Shown: positions 17,001-24,781 of the stretch, piece after piece
Position numbering within the stretch: position 1 is the first letter of the stretch
How the letters are laid out: every line of letters begins with the position of its first letter
Source of the DNA: Clostridia bacterium
GTDB lineage: Bacteria; Bacillota; Clostridia; Oscillospirales; CAG-272
Direction of reading: 5' to 3'
DNA: 60,033 bases
Assembly: GCA_017536635.1 (NCBI GenBank)
Contig: JAFXHA010000079.1
Coordinates: forward strand, 1-60,033
Position numbers and translations under genes: made by a program
Notes under the pieces: model-generated
What the model was told of the DNA's origin: nothing
Database searches by the model: none
The model's input: the letters and a program-made list of their open reading frames with translations, nothing else

Positions 17001-18845
17001 TCTGCGATATTCAGCGTTCACGCGTGGGATTACGATGCAAACGTAAATATTAAAAACGCGTCTTACGTAAAGGGTGCGGTAACTGATGATATCGAGCCCA
17101 CACCCGATGATGAAACGGTAACCGATACTGATATCGATCTTGTAGAGGATGACTTTACCATAGTCGTTCCCGCAAGTCTGTCGAGTACGCTTCTCAACTC
17201 GGCAAGCGGACTTGAGAGTGCGCTTGAGAGCAAGCTCGGTATATCGTTGAGCATCAAGGACGAGACATATTACAGATACTCAAACGCAGAGTCGCTTGAA
17301 GGAGCAAAGATAGTTGTCGGAGCGCTTTCGGATGCTATCAGTACAGAGCTTGAAAGACCCTTGCGCGATAACGAGTATGTAATCAAGGTTACCGACGGAA
17401 GCCTTTATATTATCGGCGGAGCAGACGCAGGGGTTGTGCAGGGAGTCAATTATTTCCTTAGCAACTATATCAACAAGGATACCCCCACGACTGTATTCAC
17501 ATCGGGTGTCCTTCATGCGAACGAAACTGCGGCACCTGTAAGCGAGCTTACTGTATCGGGTAACGATATAAGCCAATACAATATCGTATATTACGATTCG
17601 GCATACGCAAAGCAGAGCGCGCAAAGAATACAGGCTGCGATCGCTTCGGTTACGGGATACACGCTTCCCGTTATCTCTGACAGTGCGGCAGAGACAGAGT
17701 ATGAAATACTCGTCGGAAAGACTAATCGCGACGAGAGTGTGGCGCTCAGAAGTAATTACGCGCGGCCAAACGTATACTACGATATAAAGATCAGCGGCGA
17801 AAAGCTTGTTGTTATGGCTGAGGGATACGTTACTCTTGACGTCGTATCCGACGCATTTGAAAGCTATATGGCAGGTATCGCGAGCGCGGCTACAACGGCG
17901 ATCAGCTCGAATATTGCAAGCGGCGATATTATAGACAGCGTTGATACCGAAAATATCAGTATGGTGAACAGAGCGGCAGGAACAGATCTCCGTGTATTCC
18001 ATTGGAATATGGCAGCTCCGTACCTTAACTCCGCGAACATAGTTTATACCGATCATGTAACGCGCGGAGAGGTAATGGCGGATATTATTCTTCAGCTTTA
18101 TCCCGATATTATTACCACTAACGAGCTTTACAAGAGCCATAACGGTAACTTTACGTTCTTTAATACGATAATGGGAGAGCTTGGTGAATATTACACCTGC
18201 CTTGAATCGCCTTACGACGTTGGTAAGCCCAAGGAAGGAACCGATCAGCTTCACGAGCGCACCATAAACGAAAATATCATTTACAGAAATGATATTGGAC
18301 TTTCGGTCGTTACGTCAGCGTGGAGATATTCCACCGAAAAGACCGACGCTACCCCCGCAAATCCTGAGGGTTGGGTATATTATCACGGCTCGCACACGGC
18401 GGTGTTCCGAATGGCTGACGGTCAGATGTTCATTTTGTCTGTCGGACACTATGCAGACAGCCGCTCAAGCACTCAGTGGGCGCAGGAGCATCTTGCGGCA
18501 GTAGCTGATGCTCAGTGGGCAAGCGGAAGCGCTACACCGCTTCCCGTGATACTAACGGGAGATATGTATACGGGTTATACGAGTTCATCGGCGAACAGCG
18601 GATATAAATATCTCGTTGCGCAAGGCTATATTGATTCTCAGAGAACGGCAACCGTTAATGCGAACCAGAACATCTCGCACGGTACCTTCCACGATATAGG
18701 TGTGAGGCAGACCACACGAATCTCCGAGGACTTCGTATGGCACACCGACGATATTACGGCGCTTTGCTTCAAGGTCCTTACATCGCAGGATATTGACGAC
18801 ACCAGCGACCATTATCCCGTAATGGCGGATCTGAAGTTCAATTAA
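14076..18845 (+). CDS. Large exported repeat protein with C-terminal endonuclease/exonuclease/phosphatase (EEP) domain
   Basis: A 1589-residue protein with an N-terminal signal peptide (hydrophobic to about residue 34). Four related lectin-like modules of roughly 240 residues follow; the last two, encoded at about 15590-16310 and 16340-17070, are closest. They share motifs such as VQK near the start, STRIGFGLGGNDG, and HAWDYDANV at the end. An acidic Thr/Asp linker (about 1005-1035) leads to a region with two copies of a fold like the N-terminal domain of family 67 glycosidases (about 1040-1295). The C-terminus (about 1300-1589) is an EEP-superfamily domain with FHWNM, a metal Glu in ITTNEL, GDMYTG and terminal SDHYPV. 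It is probably a surface-acting phosphodiesterase or nuclease tethered to glycans. No LPxTG motif or TM anchor is seen. Confidence 0.7.
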   Translation: MKKRLAKRVISLLITLVLAIGMIPVASIPAIATNVQTTPLAYSTAEDGGLLYTVNFASDSFVHVSDGAGAQKFEKSIASGATVEETKRLQIAYGETTAVDHRYIGYIDDYSLIGNTYTVDLDFSKNTSRAKIYFGYGIFGFDTITSEYALAFEVKENSFIWRRQSNTVSGAPAVINGYPYLNGGLGQFRIVLSGSSTATNGKYTVSFKIFAKNASGDYILHADSSYKVSAEYAKIILGIGEYTALTSGQYYAMSNVNIYKGDKSNFHNVYDDASFGDTVWVLDPSGLSDASRNNINGYAWEQRTLAGGATVSGDVITVTAPSTTTAACSHGFYTPHPIGSYWDYGKYTMEFTLNSDKRTLIHVLNLGTSATERVGFGFGANTAGNTSSTGKDFGRGGNFVGATDTYILGTGAQLYTYNTSVIRAVSSDEANVKIEFNCEDNIITMFEKQASSGAWVKVAAIDYSGVTNTITPIFSAHAWDLGSNIKISGVKYVKGLSISEPYNGFETRYDAADGNEVLYTVDFSGVSNANINGMNNFAWVQKDCGASASNGVLTVNTADPADSSSGVRQGIYTPIAFGEEWDYGYYTLELAVNSAKRTAIHVFDTDNSSATRIGFGLGGNDGTYTPAADKTYTLSGSDFGKEGTFFNAGQTTNSVYNTLTSLGIVFESYASGTVRKNTSTTGEANVKIEFNGVEKVLTLYELNTDSEWVKVSSINYFAVHAGSTAIFSVHAWDYDANVRITNARYVKGLTVSAPYYDFANKYDAASDGDVLYTLDFAAVSDASLNGFNNYNWVQKNSGASSSNGTLTVNTAAVAGSSGAKQGVSTPMAFADEWDHGTYTLQLAYNSSKRSALQVFETDMSNSTRIGFGLGGNDGAFTPEPGKAYLLVGSDFGREGTFFNAGQKGNTVHDNLVTLGFVFTSYAPDTVRKNTSATGEANVKIEFDGNSKTVTLFELNTSNEWIKVASIGYGALADQTSAIFSVHAWDYDANVNIKNASYVKGAVTDDIEPTPDDETVTDTDIDLVEDDFTIVVPASLSSTLLNSASGLESALESKLGISLSIKDETYYRYSNAESLEGAKIVVGALSDAISTELERPLRDNEYVIKVTDGSLYIIGGADAGVVQGVNYFLSNYINKDTPTTVFTSGVLHANETAAPVSELTVSGNDISQYNIVYYDSAYAKQSAQRIQAAIASVTGYTLPVISDSAAETEYEILVGKTNRDESVALRSNYARPNVYYDIKISGEKLVVMAEGYVTLDVVSDAFESYMAGIASAATTAISSNIASGDIIDSVDTENISMVNRAAGTDLRVFHWNMAAPYLNSANIVYTDHVTRGEVMADIILQLYPDIITTNELYKSHNGNFTFFNTIMGELGEYYTCLESPYDVGKPKEGTDQLHERTINENIIYRNDIGLSVVTSAWRYSTEKTDATPANPEGWVYYHGSHTAVFRMADGQMFILSVGHYADSRSSTQWAQEHLAAVADAQWASGSATPLPVILTGDMYTGYTSSSANSGYKYLVAQGYIDSQRTATVNANQNISHGTFHDIGVRQTTRISEDFVWHTDDITALCFKVLTSQDIDDTSDHYPVMADLKFN

Positions 18846-18860
18846 ACAAAAAAATATAAA

Positions 18861-18882
18861 GGGCGGCTTTGCCGCCCTTTTT
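18861..18882 (+). terminator. Rho-independent terminator
   Basis: GGGCGGC (18861-18867) pairs with GCCGCCC (18871-18877), then a T run. It ends the exported-protein gene. Confidence 0.8.
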
Positions 18883-19485
18883 CTTTTGATTTTAAAGAGA
18901 GTTGTGGAATTTTGTGGAACTTTCGTGTCTTGAAATGATCTAAATGAAAGCTAAATTGTTTAGTTTTGGAAATGAAATTGGATAGCTTTGTTAATTTACT
19001 TTTGTGTTAATATAATTTTTTGATTGATTTGTTTTTGGCTTTTTTAGAGCGTAACTCCTAATTCTTTATAACTCGGAGTATCGTTCTTGCCTTGATCTTT
19101 AGAGGGAGATTCGTTGAAACTTGAAATATAGCACAAAGAATATTCGTATGCGTTCTTGATAATTGCATAGTCGCATATTTCTCGATTTGGAGAGAAGCAC
19201 CAAATCGGAGCTTATCTTATTGCAGGTCGCTTTTTTAGAAATCAAGCCCCAAATACTGCTTTTGCGAATAAAAAATCATAATTTACTGAACTTTTGCATA
19301 TTATTCGATGTGATTTTCTCAAAAAATGTTGGAAAATCAAATACAGATTTGTAAAAATATGGATAACTTGTAAAAACAAATTGTAAAAATGAATAAAAAC
19401 GAGCGAAATTAGGATTAAAATTAAGGTCAAAATGAAGCAATATAACTAAAAAATATTCAATGTTAACAAAGATTTGCAAATTTTA
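18883..19485. other. AT-rich intergenic region without recognisable genes
   Basis: About 600 bases of strongly AT-biased DNA between two transcription units. Short frames occur on both strands but lack ribosome sites and coding character. I see no tRNA, terminator or strong repeat here. Confidence 0.5.
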
Positions 19486-19515
19486 TTGACATAGGGGCGT
19501 GATTCGAGGTATAAT
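19486..19515 (+). promoter_or_regulatory. Promoter of the tetR leader
   Basis: TTGACA (19486-19491), an 18-bp spacer and TATAAT (19510-19515). The expected start is about 280 bases upstream of the tetR start codon, leaving a long structured leader. Confidence 0.65.
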
Positions 19516-19521
19516 TACCCT

Positions 19522-19741
19522 ACATCACTTATATTGCTTGAATTATGTCTGTTTTGCAATTGCATTGTGTAATAAAATCAAAAAACGCGAGCTTTGGGGT
19601 ACCCCAAAGTCATTGGTACAGTAGTACCAATGAAACAATCCTTTAAACCAAAAGCAATGCAAATTGCTTCGGCAGATCCTGGCTTTAGAAGCTTAATACA
19701 ATAATAGATTACGGAAGTCTTTGAAAAAAGACAATTTTTTA
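19522..19741 (+). ncRNA. Long structured leader with tandem palindromes and a possible attenuator
   Basis: The leader has a perfect 18-bp palindrome (19592-19609, centred on GGTACC), an adjacent hairpin CATTGGTAC/GTACCAATG (19611-19632), a third stem (19652-19657/19664-19669) and a weak terminator-like stem (19717-19722/19727-19732) followed by six T. It may be a regulatory leader of tetR, a separate small RNA, or DNA operators for other factors. Confidence 0.45.
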
Positions 19742-19748
19742 GTAGAGA

Positions 19749-19781
19749 ATTGTAGTAAACACTACTAAAAATGCCAAAAAA
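19749..19781 (+). promoter_or_regulatory. 33-bp direct repeat, copy 1 (putative TetR operator)
   Basis: This 33-bp sequence lies 18 bases before tetR and recurs identically at 20460-20492, upstream of the first operon gene. It contains a GTAGT-AAAC-ACTAC dyad (19752-19765) of the size TetR-family dimers recognise. Identical copies before the regulator and the next gene suggest joint autoregulation and target control. Confidence 0.6.
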
Positions 19782-19799
19782 GCACTAAATAATTATTTT

Positions 19800-20423
19800 A
19801 TGGTTGGAAAAATGAAGAACGAAAGTATTATAAGAGAGGCTTTGATAAGTAATACGACTCGCTTGATAGGCGAGGGCGGTTTTGAAAAGTCAACTACAAA
19901 TGCAATAGTTCACGACGGAGCGAGCGTTCCGGGAATCAAACTCAACGAGGTTTACATTTATAGAATATTCGGAAGCAAGGAGCGCTTGTACGCTGAGGTA
20001 TTCTCCGAGCTTGACGACGAGCTGTTTACAACGGTTGGCAAAGCGCTGGATATTTTTGAACGCAGAGACGTAGCGTTACGAGACAGATTGCGGATCCTTT
20101 TCGATCGCATCTGGAGATTCTTGCTCGGCAACGAAATAAAGACGCGTTGCTATGTAAGATATTTTTATTCAATGTATTACAGAGAAAAATCTCATCGCGA
20201 CCATCGCAAAAAGCTCGATGCCGCCGCGCAAAGATTTGCACCGGCATTTACTAAGGAATGTAACGTTCGCGCGCTTATCCATACGGTTTTTATGACGATG
20301 CTGGATTTCGCGATACAGGTACATAACGGAGACCTTGAGGATAACGAGGAGAATGCATATCACATATTCAATTTAGTGTATCAATCCTTGGTTTCTTACT
20401 TCCGAGAAGACCTCATAAATTAA
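19800..20423 (+). CDS. TetR/AcrR-family transcriptional regulator
   Basis: A 207-residue helical regulator. The N-terminal region (about 8-60) is a TetR-type helix-turn-helix: a first helix (REALISNTTRLIGEGGFEK), a recognition region, and the YIYRIFGSKERLYAEVF ending common to the family. The spacing between helices is longer than usual (around VHDGASVPGIKLNEV). The remainder is a helical ligand/dimer domain. The start is uncertain between 19800 and the ATG at 19812; neither has a strong ribosome site. It is flanked by two identical 33-bp repeats and ends at its own terminator, directly ahead of the surface-fibre run, of which it is probably the local repressor. The ligand is unknown. Confidence 0.75.
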   Translation: MVGKMKNESIIREALISNTTRLIGEGGFEKSTTNAIVHDGASVPGIKLNEVYIYRIFGSKERLYAEVFSELDDELFTTVGKALDIFERRDVALRDRLRILFDRIWRFLLGNEIKTRCYVRYFYSMYYREKSHRDHRKKLDAAAQRFAPAFTKECNVRALIHTVFMTMLDFAIQVHNGDLEDNEENAYHIFNLVYQSLVSYFREDLIN

Positions 20424-20449
20424 AAAATCTGCTCGAAAGAGCAGATTTT
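20424..20449 (+). terminator. Terminator between tetR and the fibre operon
   Basis: Stem AAAATCTGCTC/GAGCAGATTTT with loop GAAA. The T run is short, so termination may be partial and some transcription may continue into the operon. Confidence 0.55.
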
Positions 20450-20459
20450 AAAGTACGAA

Positions 20460-20492
20460 ATTGTAGTAAACACTACTAAAAATGCCAAAAAA
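20460..20492 (+). promoter_or_regulatory. 33-bp direct repeat, copy 2 (putative operator of the fibre operon)
   Basis: Identical to 19749-19781, with the GTAGT/ACTAC dyad at 20463-20476, and 87 bases before the HD-GYP gene. A TATAAA at 20561-20566 is the only -10 candidate nearby and lacks a good -35, so the operon promoter itself is not resolved. Confidence 0.6.
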
Positions 20493-20579
20493 TGCCCAAA
20501 GCCGCTTGGCATAAGGGATTGCGGGCACTTTAACGAAAGCTGAAAAACCGAAATTTTAACTATAAAAAAGGAATTTGAC

Positions 20580-21983
20580 ATGACGGGAAACAGAATTTCA
20601 AGATCAAAACTGAATACTGAGCTCAAGAAACTTCCGCTTCCTGTTCAGGAGCATTGCAGACGCTGCAAGCTGATAGCGAATTACCTTCTTGAAAAAATAA
20701 AGTGCGAGGATTGGTTCCTTGATCTCAAGCTAAATGCAGAGCATATCGCCTCGGCTGTTTATCTGCATGATATCGGAAAAACTCAGATACCGAGGGATAA
20801 CCTTTACGCCGAGCATAACGTTACCAAGGCAAAGCAAAATGTTTATCGCGCGCATATAAGCGCGGGTGTTGACCTTGTAGAATCTCTTTGCGATATAAAG
20901 TTTGCCGATTTCGGAGATAAAAAATTTGAGACCTACGTTTATCAGGCGATCACCGAGCATCACGAGAATGCGGACGGCTGCGGATTTCCGAACCGTCTTA
21001 ATTCCAACAAGATGTCTTTGACGGGAAAGATCACGGCGATCGCGGATACGGTAGATAATATGTTCTTCGTCGGAGCCGCAGCGGATAGAGATTTTGGGGA
21101 GCTCACAGATAAGCTTGCTCAAATGTCCGGTAACGAGCTTGATGCCGATCTCCTCGGAATAATGCTCGCCGATAGGGAAGCGTTCCTCGGATTTGTAGAA
21201 TATATCGATACGAGATATAAAAACAAGCGCAAGGTAGATAATTACGGCTTGCAGCTTCATTTTACTCCTATAAGAAATATTATTGAGAACGTCAACCGCG
21301 AATATCTATGCGAGTATGTTATCAACGATCCGTTTTACGGCATCGTTAAGCCCGACGTTTTTCTTCCCGTTGCGGATATGTCGTCGCAGAGCTCAAGGCT
21401 GACGCTCATCGCAATAGAGCGACTCTGCCTTATGCTCGACAGAGCGCGGGAGCGCGGGGGCAGCATGGCGCCTGTAACCATCAGAATTCAGGCAGCCTGC
21501 TTTGAGGCAAAAAGATTTGTGGCGGAGGCGCTTAAGCTTCTTGATAAGTATCATATTAAGGATAACGTAATATGCCTTGTAGTTGATGAAAAAGGCTTAA
21601 CTGAGCTCGACGAGGAGATCGATTACGCCGCAGCCTTTGCGATGCTCCGCGAAGGCGGATATCGAATGGCGGTCAATTGTATGAGCGAAAGCTCGACTTT
21701 GCTCTCGTCGCTCGATACGTTGCAGATAGACTACTTATATATAAATGCGGTCTACACTCATAAGGTGGCGATCAACGCAAACACCTACGGCGTGGCGTCG
21801 GGCGTGCTTGATATAGCACATAACCTGCACGTTTCGGTCGTATTCCTCGGAGTCGACACACACGCCATAGAAAGAACTCTGCTTAAGATGCGCGCAAGAT
21901 ATGCGGCAGGTGAGCTTTACGGCTTCCCGATGAGAGAGCAGGAAATGGTGTCGATGCTCGTCGCGGATGGAGGTGATGCCTGA
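20580..21983 (+). CDS. HD-GYP-type phosphohydrolase with degenerate EAL-like C-terminal half
   Basis: A 467-residue cytoplasmic protein. The N-terminal half is an HD domain of the HD-GYP class: H63-D64 in LHDIGK, a following His in RAHISAG (about 92), then HHENADGCGFP (127-137; Phe replaces the Tyr of GYP) and a late Asp in AIADTVD. HD-GYP enzymes hydrolyse cyclic di-GMP. The C-terminal half (about 250-467) resembles an EAL barrel (spacing of RMAVNCMSESSTLLSSLDTL and DYLYIN) but lacks the EAL signature and most metal residues, so it probably only binds a ligand. As the first gene of the surface operon it may link nucleotide signalling to matrix production. Its stop overlaps the next start by one base. 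Confidence 0.7.
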   Translation: MTGNRISRSKLNTELKKLPLPVQEHCRRCKLIANYLLEKIKCEDWFLDLKLNAEHIASAVYLHDIGKTQIPRDNLYAEHNVTKAKQNVYRAHISAGVDLVESLCDIKFADFGDKKFETYVYQAITEHHENADGCGFPNRLNSNKMSLTGKITAIADTVDNMFFVGAAADRDFGELTDKLAQMSGNELDADLLGIMLADREAFLGFVEYIDTRYKNKRKVDNYGLQLHFTPIRNIIENVNREYLCEYVINDPFYGIVKPDVFLPVADMSSQSSRLTLIAIERLCLMLDRARERGGSMAPVTIRIQAACFEAKRFVAEALKLLDKYHIKDNVICLVVDEKGLTELDEEIDYAAAFAMLREGGYRMAVNCMSESSTLLSSLDTLQIDYLYINAVYTHKVAINANTYGVASGVLDIAHNLHVSVVFLGVDTHAIERTLLKMRARYAAGELYGFPMREQEMVSMLVADGGDA

Positions 21984-22699
21984 TGAGGAAAGTAATGGAT
22001 TTCCTTGAGGGCATATATCTGGTGGTAAAGACCTGGGTAAAGACAACGCAGTGGATGCGCGTGATAAAGATCACGGTATGCTCAGCGGTAACGGTTTTGC
22101 TTATCTTTCTTATGGCAGCTATGCTGTTTGCGGAAACGGGAAGCTTCACTGTAAAGTTTATACCCGGTGAGGACGACGGAGACGTGGCTATCTCGCTGAG
22201 CGAGACTCCCGACTTCAGCGATCCTACCGTAATGCTTGATGCTGACGGCTCAGTCAATATGACCAACATTTCGGGCGATTGGTTGCCCGCGGGGCTGGAC
22301 GGTGTTGACGGCTCGCATAACGGTGAAAATTATATAGCGTATACCTTTTATGCTAAAAACACAGGCGATGACGCTTGTGTACTCAAGGAAGAATTTAAGA
22401 TCGAATCGTCAGTAAAGGGTGCCGATGAGGCGATTCGAATACGCGTTTATAAAAACGGCAAAGCGGAGACCTACGCCAAAATAAGCGCAGAGGGAACACC
22501 CGAATACGGCACGACCCCGTTTGCGAGCGAAACGGTTGCGTATAGCGATACGACCGAAAGCTTTGCAAAGGGACAAACAAATAAATATACACTTGTCATT
22601 TGGTTGGAGGGCGACGATCCCGAATGCCTCGATAACATCAAGGGGGGTAATGTAAAGATGTCAATGAACTTTACGGTGGAAGAGATTCCCAAGGAATAA
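21983..22699 (+). CDS. SipW/TasA-style exported protein, membrane-proximal (238 aa)
   Basis: The start codon overlaps the stop of the HD-GYP gene, so the two are translationally coupled. The N-terminus has an unusually long cytoplasmic lead (about 28 residues) and a hydrophobic segment (about 29-48) ending FAETGSF. The mature part is beta-rich and ends with VIWLEGDDPEC followed by a GG and alternating hydrophobics, the motif shared with four other proteins in this run. Two mature Cys (DACVL and PECLD) are present. It lacks the Ala-Trp-Phe of its paralogues at the signal boundary, so it may remain membrane-anchored as a base or chaperone rather than polymerise. I infer relation to TasA/CalY-like fibre proteins. 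Confidence 0.6.
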   Translation: MRKVMDFLEGIYLVVKTWVKTTQWMRVIKITVCSAVTVLLIFLMAAMLFAETGSFTVKFIPGEDDGDVAISLSETPDFSDPTVMLDADGSVNMTNISGDWLPAGLDGVDGSHNGENYIAYTFYAKNTGDDACVLKEEFKIESSVKGADEAIRIRVYKNGKAETYAKISAEGTPEYGTTPFASETVAYSDTTESFAKGQTNKYTLVIWLEGDDPECLDNIKGGNVKMSMNFTVEEIPKE

Positions 22700-22835
22700 T
22701 CTTTCCGCGCGGTACTCCCCAAGCGGAAAACCGTAAATGATTTGATTCTTTACGCGTGATCGTCAACCAACACGCAAAATGACAAGGTATAAATAAAAAT
22801 TGAAAAAATTTAAAAATTTTAAAAGGAGACAAAAA

Positions 22836-23639
22836 ATGAAAAAAACATTTAGAAAAGCGGCAATGTCTACTATCTGTATGCTCGTTGTTGCTGTAATGTC
22901 TTTGACCGGCGTAACTTACGCGTGGTTCTCGCAGTCTACGACCGCCGATGTTTCTGGTATGACTATGAACGTTGCCGCTGCAGACGGTGGATTCCAGATT
23001 TCTAACTCTGAGGCTGGTCCTTGGGTATCTACACTTACTTGGACGGAAAATAAAGAATCGGTCAAACCCGTTTCTACCGTTAATGCAACTGCGTTCTTTA
23101 CTGCGGAAGTTAATTCTAACAATCTTGATCAGATAAAGACTACCGCAGATACTTCTGGAGCGAATGTTATTTCCAAGACTTTTTATGCTCAGAATACCGG
23201 TGATACGGATGTTACTATCAAGTTGGCAAATACCGGCGCTCTTGCAAATACACAAAACAGCACTAATGATGCTCCTGTATTCATTGACGCAACAGATGGT
23301 GATAAGAACTCTGCTCAGGCGGGAAGAGTTGCTATCTTTGTAGACAATCAGTTGAAGTACATATTCGGCGACGAGGCAACTAAGGGTGTATCTGCTGCCT
23401 CTGATGCGTTCTTTACCTTTAGAGGCACAAGTGTAGATACCTCTAAGACCGCAGATCAGGGCACCAAAACTACTCCTTCTGAGTGTACCTTTACGATTCC
23501 CGGTCGTGCAACAAGCGCTGATACTATTGTAGAAATCAAGGTTGTTGTATGGCTTGAAGGTCAGGATACACAGTGTGAGAACGAAAACGCTAATTCTGTG
23601 TTTAATGTAGATCTCGATTTCGCAGTAGTAGAAAACTAA
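22836..23639 (+). CDS. Probable major TasA-like fibre subunit with SipW-type signal peptide
   Basis: A 267-residue exported protein. The start at 22836 follows a GGAG box. The signal region ends VTYAWFSQST, the Ala-Trp-Phe pattern of SipW-dependent exported proteins, followed by a VSGMTMNV beta-strand. The mature domain is Thr/Ser/Asn-rich and beta-sheet-like, ending in VVWLEGQDTQC and a final strand. There are two mature Cys (SECTF and TQCEN). It is the most compact paralogue, has a strong ribosome site and is followed by a stable hairpin at 23703, suggesting the most abundant subunit. TasA in Bacillus subtilis is processed by SipW and builds biofilm fibres; the same role is inferred here. 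Fold recognition would be needed to confirm TasA homology. Confidence 0.65.
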   Translation: MKKTFRKAAMSTICMLVVAVMSLTGVTYAWFSQSTTADVSGMTMNVAAADGGFQISNSEAGPWVSTLTWTENKESVKPVSTVNATAFFTAEVNSNNLDQIKTTADTSGANVISKTFYAQNTGDTDVTIKLANTGALANTQNSTNDAPVFIDATDGDKNSAQAGRVAIFVDNQLKYIFGDEATKGVSAASDAFFTFRGTSVDTSKTADQGTKTTPSECTFTIPGRATSADTIVEIKVVVWLEGQDTQCENENANSVFNVDLDFAVVEN

Positions 23640-23702
23640 TCTTGACACCTACAAACTCTTTTAAAATTTATCGAGGCGAACTTTAAATTTTAAGTTGGAG
23701 TA

Positions 23703-23729
23703 GTCCGCGGCGGCATAGCCGTCGCGGAC
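23703..23729 (+). promoter_or_regulatory. Strong hairpin after the fibre-subunit gene
   Basis: A 12-bp G/C-rich stem (23703-23714 with 23718-23729, one G-U) with a 3-base loop and no T tract. It is better read as an mRNA 3'-end stabiliser or partial attenuator that sets higher expression of the upstream subunit than of sipW downstream. Confidence 0.5.
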
Positions 23730-23765
23730 GACACCCAATAAGCACTACAAGGAATCCAATTTCTC

Positions 23766-23890
23766 TTGTAGGGACAGGCGTCCTCGACTGTCCGTGTATA
23801 CGGTCGAGTGGCAGATAGCAGTCGATGATACCCGTCCCTACAATAGACGTGCAAATGCACAAACTAAAATAGCCTTCCTCTTGAGGAAGG
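23766..23890. repeat. Interspersed palindromic repeats in the fibre operon
   Basis: TTGTAGGGAC (23766-23775) pairs with GTCCCTACAA (23834-23843) around a C/G-rich core, and CCTTCCTC/GAGGAAGG (23873-23890) forms a second perfect hairpin. These account for most of the gene-free stretch 23640-24042. They look like dispersed REP-type units. No ORF is credible here. Confidence 0.5.
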
Positions 23891-24042
23891 GGGACCGCTT
23901 GCGGTGGAAGGAGTTAAATGCTTCTTAAATATAAGCACAAGAATATAACCCTTGCCAAAAATCCAAAAAAAACGCAACACCTCAAGAAAATGAATTATTA
24001 AAGCAAAATTAAAGTTAAACATAAAATTAAAGGAGACGTGTT

Positions 24043-24750
24043 ATGAAAACACTCAAAAAAATAGGAAAGGTCGCCCTTGACGTTCTTATTGTAATAGTAT
24101 TTATTATCTCCGTTGTTTTGGTCATCGCAAATATTACGTCGAATAAGAAGAATGGCGAGCAGCCTAACGTTTTCGGCTACGTGATCAGCAGCGTACAGTC
24201 CGAATCTATGTCAGGCACCTTTGAAAAGGGCGCGCTTGTTGTCGGAAAAATGGTCGATGAGGAGACGGTGATCGAAAAGGACGATATAATTTCGTTTTAT
24301 CAGAAGGTCGGCGGAGTTACTATCATCAATACTCACCGCGTAGTCGACGTTGATATCGCGGGCGGCACCACGATCTATCAGACTCAGGGAGATAACCGAG
24401 AGGTTTGTCCTACGCCCGATAACGAATGGAAGACCATAAATGACGTTACGGCGGTGTATAAATTCCATATTCCCGGCGTTGGCGGATTTATCGATTTCCT
24501 TAAAGAACCGCTCGGATTCGTGCTTTGTCTGGTGATCCCGATGCTTGCATTTATCGGTTGGCAGGTGTATAAGCTTATAGCTATATATCTTCAGACCAAG
24601 AAAGAGCAGATGCTTGAGGAAGCCAAGGACGGCGTGTCCGATGAGGCAAAGGACGCAATTATTAAGGAATATCTCGCAAAAATGCAGAGCCAGCAAACAA
24701 CTGAGGATGCCGAGCCCAAGGATGAAAGTAACGCCGAAAAGGGCGAATAA
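24043..24750 (+). CDS. sipW: SipW-type signal peptidase I (ER-type Ser/His), copy 1
   Basis: A 235-residue membrane protein. TM1 is about residues 11-31, then the catalytic Ser-Met motif QSESMSG with S55, a GALVVGKMV strand and the second catalytic residue H98 in INTHRVV. His instead of Lys marks the ER/archaeal-type peptidases (S26B), as in B. subtilis SipW. A second hydrophobic segment (about 157-181) and a charged Glu/Lys-rich cytoplasmic tail follow. Membership of an operon encoding six proteins with Ala/Ser-Trp-Phe-like signal boundaries makes it the likely processing peptidase. RBS AAAGGAG precedes the ATG. Confidence 0.85.
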   Translation: MKTLKKIGKVALDVLIVIVFIISVVLVIANITSNKKNGEQPNVFGYVISSVQSESMSGTFEKGALVVGKMVDEETVIEKDDIISFYQKVGGVTIINTHRVVDVDIAGGTTIYQTQGDNREVCPTPDNEWKTINDVTAVYKFHIPGVGGFIDFLKEPLGFVLCLVIPMLAFIGWQVYKLIAIYLQTKKEQMLEEAKDGVSDEAKDAIIKEYLAKMQSQQTTEDAEPKDESNAEKGE

Positions 24751-24781
24751 TACATAAGAGATTCAGGAAGAGGACATACAC

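Noticed and set aside
18883..19485. Short hydrophobic frames in the AT-rich gap
   Set aside because: No ribosome sites, no coding character, and frames of similar length occur on both strands as expected for AT-rich DNA.
19749..20492. The tetR segment between 33-bp direct repeats considered as an insertion with target-site duplication
   Set aside because: Thirty-three bases is long for a target duplication, no transposase or recombinase is present, and the internal dyad favours a regulatory site; transfer of the cassette cannot be fully excluded.
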